From positions 14,551,998 to 14,615,997 of the forward strand of contig OZ037767.1 in assembly GCA_964035545.1 (NCBI GenBank): 64,000 nt of DNA, in the 5' to 3' direction. The position numbers and the translations under genes are program-made. How positions within the stretch are numbered: the first letter of the stretch is position 1; every line of letters starts with the position of its first letter. Positions 56,320-64,000 of the stretch are shown here, in pieces. Under the pieces are notes generated by a model. That model was not told where the DNA came from. It saw only the letters and a program-made list of their open reading frames with translations, and ran no database searches. Source of the DNA: Bugula neritina. Lineage: Eukaryota; Bryozoa; Gymnolaemata; Cheilostomatida; Bugulidae.

Positions 56320-57065
56320 TCAACTGTCAGCAAGGATGAAATGTGCTGCTCTCTCCGCTATCATCATGGTAGGAGCCTGCGTGTTGGCAGACGTTATGGA
56401 AGGCATGACAGACGCATCTGCAACTCTCAGTGACTTGACGCCGTACACCCTGAAAGTAAAACCTACTTGGTGCATACTGGTACATGAAAGTATAAAATAA
56501 AAGTTACAGGAATGATAAGATGAACTCAAAACACTCTCTTAGTGCAGCCTGATTTCTATAATGCAGCTAGTGGCCTAAAGTTTGCATGAAAACGTTTGTT
56601 TCGATTAACATTCTGTTTACAAATTTTTAACTTATCACTTTACTCGGTGCTGTGCATATACCTTAGCTGGGGATCCACAACAGCCAGCGGATTTGTTCCC
56701 ATAGCACAGGTTCCTACTGCATGAAATGTAGTGGCGGAGCGGTAGGTCATGTAACACTCCAAATGTTCATTCGAGTACGGTGAATACTGGCTACAGAATC
56801 TCAGTCTATCAGGATTCTTCACATCCAGAATGTAAGCTCCAGCAGAACTGAGTGACTTCGTCCACACCATCGAGTGCACAAAGTTCAGCCCTCTTTTCAT
56901 GACTGACCTATCATGCGGGTGTGAGAGCAACGCCCCGTCTATTTTGGGCCTGTCTAGCGGATCGTTGCTAGAAAGACTTACAATTCCTCTACTCTGAGGT
57001 TTGACCACCGAGACAAGCAGTGATGCGCCGCTCGACCTCTTTGAGTTGTCATAGTAATTAGATAT
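56320..57065 (-). CDS. GMC oxidoreductase exons 9-10: substrate and catalytic C-terminal domain
   Basis: Exons 56662-57065 (phase 0 in, 2 out) and 56320-56449 (phase 2 in, stop TGA). [20 protein letters not shown] is the usual start of the GMC C-terminal domain. Catalytic histidine is in [13 protein letters not shown], and the paired asparagine in [20 protein letters not shown]. Ends [11 protein letters not shown]. Confidence 0.95.
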
Positions 57066-60000
57066 CTGTGAATATATAGTCGTGTCATCATCAGGTTACA
57101 CACATGCTGTGCAGTCATTCTATTATCGTCAGATTCTAAGTATATATTTCACAAGACAGTATTACATACACTACTGTATATGCAAGTAGCTTGGTTAGTT
57201 GTTAAGTAATGCGTGACAAAGGTAAGAAATGTCTTTACCATGAATGGGTTGACATTGAGAAAGTTAAACACTCTGCTCATGAGCCCAAACGGGTTAACTC
57301 CGCCCATTGGTGTGGCAGCATACATTATCTGTACATCTGGGACACCATCGCCAGTTCTAGAGCTGTTGGCTAGAGCTGTGTCAGCTTGTTTTGCCGTGGT
57401 TCTAAGAAATGTCATGACAGTGAAGGGGTTTTCTGCCAGCACCCCTACAATGTGATTGGGAAACACAGTTATAAACTGTATGCAGACGATATCACTATTG
57501 TTATGTTCCATTCATTTCCAGTTAATATAAACAACTTTAAACACTATAATTTCTATCAACAACTGAAAGATGACTATGAGATGCAGTTTATAACCTAATC
57601 TTTTTTAATTTATTATGTGGTTTAATTAAGCAATTTAGTGTTTACATTTACATACTAAAATGCTCATTGCGTAAAGTAAACAACTTATTACAGGATATAC
57701 ATGCAAATGTGTTATTTCCTTACTATGAAATATCAGTGTCCCTTTTCTAACATACTTGAGAGTTCCTGTATCAAGTAAAGATTACCTCTACCATGTAGTA
57801 TATACTCTAACTTACCTCTACCATATAGTATATACTATAACTTACCTTTACCACGTAGTATATACTCCAATATGTTTGACAAAGAGAAATCAAAAGGAGA
57901 AAAACTCAGCCCAGGTTTGTCCTCCACAAAAATATCCTCCGAAACGGCTGCATGATCTTGTAAGTTTTTTCCAACACCATTGAGCTCTACCAACGTCTTT
58001 ATCTGTATAATATAGAATAGCTAACAAAGATCTCTGTAGACGCCATCGCTTGTGTCTGTAGATATATGATTCGCTAATCTTGACAAACATTTTCGTGTGA
58101 TACACAAACAGCTAACAGAGCCCTCTACATGTAACTAACAAGATATTCCACAACTGACCAAATATTAACATTTTTTTCGCTAACTTTTAGCAAAGTTTTT
58201 AGATTGAAGGAAAGGATTTAGAAACTTTTGTGAAGTCTGCTTTATTTATGCCCTATGAGTTGTCTTTCCATAAATATAATTTTTTTTTTCAAATGAATTT
58301 GACAAATTCACTGGCTTCCACCACTTTTAAGCGCCATGGCTTCAATTTCCATGCACGAGCAGACAACACCTGGCAGTTCTTGCGACTTACTTTTTGTAAG
58401 TTTAAGATTATATTATTCAATTTTAATTCTATAAGATTCAACAGTAATTTTTTCTATATACCTGGTGCTCTTCTAAATGCTGCTTAGGTCCTATACCAGA
58501 AAGTAGAAGCAAATGTGGAGAGTTTATAGCACCCGCTGTTAAGATAACTTCTTTAGTAGATCTCACTCTATGCAAATTGCCATTCTTTAGAAAATTTACT
58601 CCAACTGCTGTTTTATTTTCAATGACAATCTGAAATGTTATGACATAAAGGTGTGTTAATCAGTTAGTCTAGTAATATAACTATTGTGTTGTAGACCTGT
58701 ATTAAAAGTTGTCTTTCCTTGATTGTTTTGAGTAATTTCTTAACCAGTTGGAAGTAGAAGCTACAAAGTGTACAGCTTTACAGAAAGCTCTGTAGAAAGC
58801 TTAAAGTGACTTGAGTTAAATCTTGACTTTGGTAAGTACAGATATGCTTGGAAGTTTTTCATTGATTTATTGATAATTTACCTAATTTAACACGATATGC
58901 ATATGCATTTGAATATAACACTATTGTTATACTAATAACTAATCATATATTATATGCTAGACCTCTATCAAAGTTGAGTTAATTGTGTTAATTTAGAGAA
59001 AACTTTAGCAACACATTTCAATGTTAACATTTATACCATTTAGGTGCAGTAGTAGAGGAATTCTATTAGCCAAAGCTCGTTGATTTTTTAAGTTGGTTTT
59101 TGTTTGGGGTGCTGGTTAAAATCTTTAAAACTCAGGCTTTTCCCAATCTCTCCATTCTCTTATCTACGTAATGGCCTACTAACACAATCATGACAAGGCA
59201 GTTGTGACATAACATTCATACCTTTGTCACCAGAGATTCAGTTAGTATATGCAAGTTAGCTCTATCTCTAGCTGCTTTAAGGTAAGCAGTTGAGGCGCTA
59301 ATTCTCCACCCGTCTTTTGCCATGGACTGAGTTAAACCTGAGCCTATAATCATCTGTCTTGATTATCTCCAGTCAAAACTTGTTTATATGCAAGAAGACA
59401 GGTTAGGAATTTGCAGGTAAAATTAGACTGGCTCTTACCCAACATACTCTTTCCATTATAGTTGGGGTTATAAGGTACCCCCAGTTCTCCAGTGGCATTT
59501 AGTAGGAGGTCAACTATGCTATGGTAAGGCACCTCCTTGGTTACAGAGATGTAGCCTTCAGTTCCCATTCCTTCAGCTATAAGTGATACAGCAGTGTATA
59601 GAATATACTTACCACATGCCACAGGGACTAGCAAGCCCTTGTGAAATGCTACTATTATACATAAGTTTTTACTTTTCTATAAAAGCACACATTTATGGTC
59701 TACTTGTAAGTTACAACTTAGACTACTTATTGGTAAGTTGAAATACATTTCTACAAAGCAAAAAGCTGTTCAGACTTTTCTTGTTATGTAAAAGAAAGTT
59801 TGACAGAAATAAAAAAAATAACTATACAAGTCTTCCAAGATTGTAAATTGCAGCATGTTCAAGTCAGTTGTGCTTTCTACAGCCAGTTTGTATAAAAACT
59901 TTTCTACTTATGAGATATTTCAAGAGTAGTGATTCTCTATGATATATTACAGCACTTTGGAATTTGGAATTTGCAAAAAACTGTATATAACTATAATATT

Positions 60001-62559
60001 CTATAACATATTAGAAGTTAGAACAAATGTATTATAATAAACTTTAGAATATACTAGAACATACTAGAACTCTCTAGAACATACTAGAATATACTAGAAC
60101 TTTCTAGAACATACTAGAACATACTAGAACTCTCTAGAACATACTAGAACATACTAGAATATACTAGAACATACTAGAACTTTCTAGAACATACTAGAAC
60201 ATACTAGAACTCTCTAGAACATATCTACCTGCCAGTTGAGCATCATCTGTAGTCTCCATCTTCCTAAAGTATGGCTCTACATCTTTCCAGGACCACCCGG
60301 TGGCACCCAGCTTCTCCCACTCATCAAACTCAGCCGGGGCACCCCTGGCGTAGATCATCATGTTAATGGAGCTGGATCCGCCCAGGAGCTTGCCGTGAAA
60401 GTGGGGAACTTCCTGTACGTAGTACAAGCTGACAGTTACTATACACTTATAGTTACTATGCACTCACAGTTACTACATACTTACAGTTACTATACACTTA
60501 CAGTCACTATATATACTTACAGTTACTATACACTTGTAGTTACTATATACTTGCAGTCACTATACACTTACAGTCACTATACAGTTACAGTTACTATACA
60601 CTTACAGTCACTATACACTTACAGTCATGGCTTATGGACTAGTAATTATGATAAATACTTATAATTAAAATGACTTAGCTCAGAAATCAGAGATAATCCA
60701 GCTGATATAATTAGGCAATACGCTTGAAATATTTATATTCTTATTTATATATATAGAAGAGTGTTGGTTAGTATTTAGTAAACATTTAGTAGTAATCTTT
60801 AGTGTGAATGCTTTTGTTTATAACGTAGCTCTCAGCTGACATGCAACTTTGCCCTGCTGATTGTATATTATTGACTAGAGCTGACAAACATATCAAGTGT
60901 CACAAACAACAGCGTGTTCATACTGAGTAGGGAGACGTAACAGTATTAAATTTAAGTGTAGCTGAATCATCAAAGAAAAATGTTGTAAGAAGCCTCTAGT
61001 TATGATCGGAATAGAATACAGGTGACAAAGAATATTTATCACCTGTACTATACATGCTATAAACTCCCAGTCTTATGTTCATCTGTATGCAACTGTCTAG
61101 CTTGCAATGATTTGGATAAAATATGTATTTTCAGGTATCAATTTATCATAGTCAAATTGCTACTTGGTCATAAAAATAATGGGTTATGTTTTGGCCACAA
61201 AGCTGTACAGTAACTGAGTAAACATTAGTTTATGGAGTGCAATGGCCTCCCTGCTGAGCATGCATACCAGCTTATTTCTGTACACAGAGTAAGTGTCAAC
61301 CCTAAAGTAGTACTTACTATGGCAACACTTACCCCGTTGTTGCACCCTTTACCAGCATGTTTCTGGCTGACACTTCTATCTGCCCAATATAAGTTCTCTG
61401 AGAAGAAATTGGCAGCATTGAAGAGTGGTATATTCATCCAGAGGTTGCCACCTGTTGTATCATCCACCCCTGCTTCCAGCAGCAGTACAGAATGCTTTGG
61501 GTCAGCAGAAAGTCTGTTGGCCAACACAGAACCGGCAGCACCTCCACCTACTGGTGATGAGACTCAGGTAAAGGTACATATACTCAGGTAGAGGTACATA
61601 TTATACTCAGGTAAAGGTAGGTATACTCATTTAGAGGTACATATACCTAGTTAAAGGCGCACAGACAATAATTGCATTATGGGATAAAACTAAACTAAAT
61701 GAAAATCTACAGTAAAATGGCAAACAGTAGCAGAATTTCCCCATGCATATGTATTCCTCCCAAAGATACATCTGAAACTAGTCTAGTTGAAATTTTTGGC
61801 AGATTGTATGTAGATTCCTTGTTAAGTGGTGGTGGTAAGCAGTAAAACCTGCTTTTATTTTAAGAAGTGCAGATGTATGACTCATACATAAGTCATGCAT
61901 GGCAGAAAGTCAAACTGCCATCAATTGCCAATTGGCAGCCTACAGATTATGTAGAAGGTTTTGATAAAACTTTCACTCTACTGCCCACTATACAGCATAT
62001 TGTGCCTCTTTAATTATTCAAGTATGAAAATAATTATTTACAGATGGTTTGACTGTGGCACATAGAGTTCAAGAACTTCTCAAGACATGTATTTGTATTT
62101 TTAAAAAGCTTAATTCGAATTATAAGCTGGTGACAAAAATGGCTAAAGTTTTCTTCAGTTCTTTGCCAAATAGATGAGTAAGGAAATAATGAATGAAACT
62201 AGGAAATGATGTGAATACAAAATTCTTGGAGAACTTTCATCAATTTAAAATAGTTGTGTACAAACATCCATTCAACTTAAACAAATTAAAACTTCATAGC
62301 TGAAGAGAATTTTCATTTGCTAGGTTTTGAGAAAAGTTAATTTTTTCTGCAAATTCATAAATGCTCGTGCTACAGAAATGTGCAGCCTTTATGACCTTTA
62401 TAATCTATATAAATTAGAATTCATATTCTTACTAATAATGTAGTCGTAAGATGCCTCCCATGTGTTTCGAGTTGATGGTCTTCTAATTTTGTAGACAGCC
62501 ACAGCTATAAGTACAACAATTAGTACGACAAACAGCCGACTGTAGCTCTCTCCCACCAT
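56320..62559 (-). CDS. GMC-family FAD oxidoreductase, membrane-anchored, complete (10 exons)
   Basis: Flavoenzyme of the glucose-methanol-choline oxidoreductase family, related to choline dehydrogenase and insect FAD-quinone glucose dehydrogenases; the substrate cannot be told from sequence. Exons in transcript order: 62433-62559, 61333-61550, 60229-60412, 59439-59576, 59222-59343, 58462-58629, 57846-58002, 57239-57444, 56662-57065 and 56320-56449. Phases agree throughout: 1854 nt, 617 residues plus stop, typical family length. Motifs: FAD-binding [29 protein letters not shown] signature 1 ([19 protein letters not shown]), GMC signature 2 ([20 protein letters not shown]), GVGKNLQDH, and C-terminal catalytic HAVGTCAMG (His about 555) with SANTQAPT (Asn about 597). 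Residues 8-22 form a hydrophobic segment followed by KIRR, suggesting a signal anchor rather than a mitochondrial presequence. Confidence 0.96.
57239..57444 (-). CDS. GMC oxidoreductase exon 8
   Basis: Phase 1 in, phase 0 out, donor ATG|GTAAAG. Encodes [20 protein letters not shown] and [17 protein letters not shown], corresponding to the family's substrate-domain segment that usually reads xPDIQ. Confidence 0.9.
57781..57870 (-). repeat. Threefold 30-bp tandem duplication across the exon 7 splice donor
   Basis: Three contiguous 30-bp units on + at 57781-57810, 57811-57840 and 57841-57870. In transcript sense each reads (T/G)AGTATATACTA then a donor GTAGAGGTAA or GTAAAGGTAAG. The first unit in transcript order contains the last 25 bp of exon 7 and its AAAG|GTAAGT donor. 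Confidence 0.93.
57846..58002 (-). CDS. GMC oxidoreductase exon 7
   Basis: Phase 0 in, phase 1 out. Encodes [20 protein letters not shown], the family's conserved VGxNLQDH. I prefer the donor AAAG|GTAAGT at 57846 over the one 6 bp upstream, because it is a perfect consensus and gives LRGKGVLAE, close to the GxGPL usual here. Both keep the frame. Confidence 0.88.
58462..58629 (-). CDS. GMC oxidoreductase exon 6 with GMC signature 2
   Basis: Phase 0 in and out; acceptor ATTTCAG, donor CACCAG|GTATAT. Encodes [20 protein letters not shown] followed by [12 protein letters not shown], which is the GMC oxidoreductase signature 2. Confidence 0.95.
59222..59576 (-). CDS. GMC oxidoreductase exons 4-5
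   Basis: Exons 59439-59576 and 59222-59343. They encode [35 protein letters not shown], then [20 protein letters not shown] and [19 protein letters not shown], the family segment that follows signature 1 and normally reads SxxxAYLxPxxxRxNL. Confidence 0.92.
60033..60224. repeat. 10-bp tandem repeat ATACTAGAAC / TCTCTAGAAC
   Basis: About 19 units of 10 bp, mostly ATACTAGAAC, in GMC intron 3. On the transcript strand it begins within 5 bp of the exon 3 donor. A few TTCTAGAA segments resemble heat-shock-element half-site pairs. Confidence 0.9.
60229..60412 (-). CDS. GMC oxidoreductase exon 3 with GMC signature 1
   Basis: Phase 0 in, phase 1 out. Encodes [20 protein letters not shown] followed by [20 protein letters not shown] and [14 protein letters not shown]. 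The GKxLGGSSxxNxMxYxRG core contacts FAD in this family. Confidence 0.96.
60430..60630. repeat. ACTTACAGTTACTATAC repeats
   Basis: About ten units of 16-18 bp (CACTTACAGTTACTATA, with TCACT variants) in GMC intron 2, ending near the exon 3 acceptor. The antisense ORF at 60236-60664 partly translates it. Confidence 0.88.
60631..61332 (-). other. GMC intron 2, remainder
   Basis: AT-rich, nothing recognised apart from the tandem array next to exon 3. Confidence 0.45.
61333..61550 (-). CDS. GMC oxidoreductase exon 2, FAD-binding
   Basis: Phase 1 in, phase 0 out. Supplies the dinucleotide-binding [17 protein letters not shown] (GxGxxG), the acidic residue that holds the ADP ribose in VLLLEAG, and [20 protein letters not shown]. 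Confidence 0.95.
61551..62432 (-). other. GMC intron 1
   Basis: Contains a short array of ACTCAGGTAAAGGTACATAT units (about 61565-61650) directly upstream, in transcript sense, of the exon 2 acceptor. The rest is AT-rich and unassigned. Confidence 0.5.
62433..62559 (-). CDS. GMC oxidoreductase exon 1 with signal anchor
   Basis: Start ATG at 62559-62557 with G at -3 and G at +4. An upstream ATG in another frame was not used because it does not reach the FAD motif. Encodes [20 protein letters not shown] then [20 protein letters not shown] and joins exon 2 in phase 1 to give YDYIIIGGG. The hydrophobic stretch followed by Lys/Arg suggests a type-II-like membrane anchor. Confidence 0.88.
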
Positions 62560-62760
62560 GTCTGACGCATGCCATTAATCACTGACTAATGTCGTCCAGA
62601 ACTGATATTTTGTCAAGTTTTGTGCTGGACGACAACGCGCACGACAGGGGACAAAGCACGTGGACACACGACACATGATTGGTGGAGATAAGCTAGGTAG
62701 GCGGAGCGTATTATAGCTTACATAATTTTCTATCCATATGATCTACGACCACACACTGAA
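62560..62760 (-). promoter_or_regulatory. Probable promoter region of the GMC gene
   Basis: Directly upstream of the start codon. Contains a palindromic E-box CACGTG (62657-62662) and ATTGG (62678-62682, a CCAAT box in transcript sense), in locally GC-richer DNA than its surroundings. Inferred from motifs and position. Confidence 0.4.
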
Positions 62761-63241
62761 CGGAAACTATAACCTGGGGTTATAGGGCAATGCGACTACA
62801 CGTGAAACCTAAACGGCCGCTACTTGCCTATACAAGCTCTCGTCTGCTCCCAGTGGACTAATAAGACTATTACGCAGAAATGTATTAGGAGTTTCTAATG
62901 ATACCATAACTGAGCTCTTTGTTAAATGTCATTACTGACAAAGCTACATAATAATTGTTAGGAAATCAATATTGAGCATTCTCTACTTTGGACATGCACA
63001 GTGAAAGATGGTTTATTGTAACAGGTGACGCGCCTGATGAAGCTATCAATATTATTACTTATTAGTCATGATATACAAATTATGACGTCTAGATATCGGA
63101 TCAATTCTAAGACTTTGAAACAGGCGGAGCAGCAGTTCGTTGTAATGGAGGACAACTCCAATATAGCAGTGTCGTGTTTTGTAAAAAGTTGGCCTGTTTT
63201 AACCACAATTACTATTACATATTATGAATTAAAGTAACAGA
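62761..63241. other. Spacer between the GMC and PRORP genes
   Basis: About 480 bp with no recognised gene. The + ORF at 63025-63237 has 70 codons, no splice context and no family resemblance. Confidence 0.5.
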
Positions 63242-63247
63242 TTTATT
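63242..63247 (-). terminator. Candidate poly(A) signal of PRORP
   Basis: TTTATT on +, AATAAA in transcript sense, about 225 bp after the PRORP stop codon. Confidence 0.45.
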
Positions 63248-63472
63248 TCTCAATAATTGATATCAAAAGATAGTCAAGATAAAATCATATGGTGCACAAC
63301 AAAGGCAATAAAGAAACTCCTGTCAAGGTCTAGCAATGCAGAGGTGACCAAAATCTGTGTATTTTAGATTACAAAGATGATATGAAATTGAATCTTATGG
63401 TGTATATACAATTATATTTAGGAACTTGAACTGAGCAAAAGATTACAATATTACAGGTAAAAAATCTACATT

Positions 63473-63845
63473 TCAGACTACGGCAGGCAAACAGAGCCAC
63501 CTCTGTGTATGTGGGAACTTGGGCTTGCGGAGGGAGAGAAGAGGGTGGGTGACAGGGACGTGCCAACACCCGTCATGACATTGAGGTGTGCACTTTGTCT
63601 GTACAGGAAAACTAAACTTGAAATCTTGATTGTTTGTGTAACCACCCTGACCATATAGCCTAAACATCTCCTTGTGGTTAGGTATTTGTCTCAGGCTTTG
63701 CCATTGGTTGAATAGGTGATAGCCATGCTTTGATTGTTTAGTGGCCAAGTGTTTGGTGTGCTGTCTGAATTCATCAGTGGAGAGGATGTAACAGTTGGGT
63801 CCACTAGAGAGCGCAGCGTATATTGTAAACACGTCATCAGATGCG
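63473..63845 (-). CDS. PRORP: PRORP, protein-only RNase P nuclease, last exon (5'-partial)
   Basis: C-terminal 123 residues of the catalytic subunit of protein-only RNase P (MRPP3 in animal mitochondria), which cuts the 5' leader from precursor tRNAs. Acceptor GTTTCAG with phase 2 in; stop TGA at 63475-63473. The NYN metallonuclease half-domain shows ASDDVFTIYAAL, whose Asp pair matches the metal-binding DD of PRORP, and CYILSTDEFRQH, matching the third aspartate in the (N/S)DxxRDH motif. CWHVP and WLCL at the end correspond to the His and Cys that join the structural zinc site in PRORP proteins. The remaining exons (PPR domain, first catalytic Asp) lie beyond 64000. Transcribed in the same direction as the GMC gene downstream. 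Confidence 0.9.
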
Positions 63846-63867
63846 CTGAAACAGAGAGGAGATATGT

Positions 63868-64000
63868 GCAGTATAATCAGGTGAGAGAGAACCAGGTGAG
63901 GGAGAGTAACCAGGTGAGAGAGAGAGAGAGTAACCAGGTGGGAGAGAGTAACCAGGTGGGAGAGAGTAACCAGGTGAGAGAGAGAGTAACCAAGTGAGAG
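63868..64000. repeat. Purine-rich GTGAGAGAGAGTAACCAG repeats in PRORP intron
   Basis: Units of GAGAGAGTAACCAGGTGAGA with length variation, running into the window edge. Antisense to PRORP; on + an ORF of Glu/Arg/Ser/Asn/Gln/Val results from it. Confidence 0.85.

Noticed and set aside
57847-57852. GMC exon 7 donor CGTG|GTAAAG, 6 bp upstream of the chosen one
   Set aside because: In frame as well, but weaker than AAAG|GTAAGT and it removes the conserved Gly-Lys-Gly.
60100-60190. Heat-shock elements (TTCTAGAA) in GMC intron 3
   Set aside because: They occur only as chance variants of the 10-bp array and lie inside an intron away from any promoter evidence.
61225-61332. Continuation of GMC exon 2 beyond the donor ([12 protein letters not shown]...)
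   Set aside because: This is read-through past GGG|GTAAGT; the splice gives the conserved GMC signature 1 in frame.
60236-61591. Plus-strand ORFs over the GMC gene
   Set aside because: Antisense shadows of GMC exons 2-3 and of the array between them.
63025-63237. Plus-strand ORF of 70 codons between GMC and PRORP
   Set aside because: No recognisable family, no splice signals, composition like the surrounding spacer.
63734-63997. Plus-strand ORF rich in VRESNQ
   Set aside because: Antisense of the PRORP exon continuing into a purine-rich repeat.

Overview
The window is nuclear DNA of an intron-rich invertebrate animal. All recognised genes are metazoan, coding sequence is cut into many short exons with GT-AG junctions, and introns are AT-rich and full of mini- and microsatellites. 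I cannot place the species more precisely. No bacterial, organellar or viral gene is visible.

Layout. (1) 1-18575, + strand: 3' two-thirds of a BCL11/CTIP-type C2H2 zinc-finger transcription factor; its first exons lie left of the window. The last coding exon ends at 18575 with a poly(A) signal candidate at 18844. (2) 18576-25995: AT-rich intergenic DNA, mostly simple sequence. (3) 25996-53572, + strand: a complete non-heavy beta-spectrin in 42 coding exons whose phases all agree (2459 residues): two calponin-homology domains, spectrin repeats, partial tetramerisation repeat, long linker, PH domain and lysine-rich tail. (4) 56320-62559, - strand, convergent with spectrin: a complete GMC-family FAD oxidoreductase in 10 exons (617 residues) with an N-terminal membrane anchor. 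(5) 63473-63845, - strand: last coding exon of PRORP, the protein-only RNase P nuclease; the rest lies beyond the right edge.

The four genes have no evident shared pathway: a repressor-type transcription factor, a membrane-skeleton scaffold, a membrane-anchored redox enzyme and a tRNA 5'-processing nuclease.

The most unusual signal is in the introns. Many tandem repeats start exactly at, or include, a 5' splice site, so exon-end plus GT-donor sequence is copied several times. This recurs in three unrelated genes (BCL11, beta-spectrin, GMC). One spectrin intron (50132-50398) is 267 bp, has no stop and is in frame with both neighbours because of a 24-bp array, so its retention would add 89 residues at the tetramerisation site. 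Other points are an 18-nt microexon candidate, an intron-retention route to a PH-less spectrin, and a BCL11 protein with no visible second zinc-finger pair.

Exon boundaries were read by eye from splice consensus, phase continuity and remembered family sequences. No alignment or transcript data were available.
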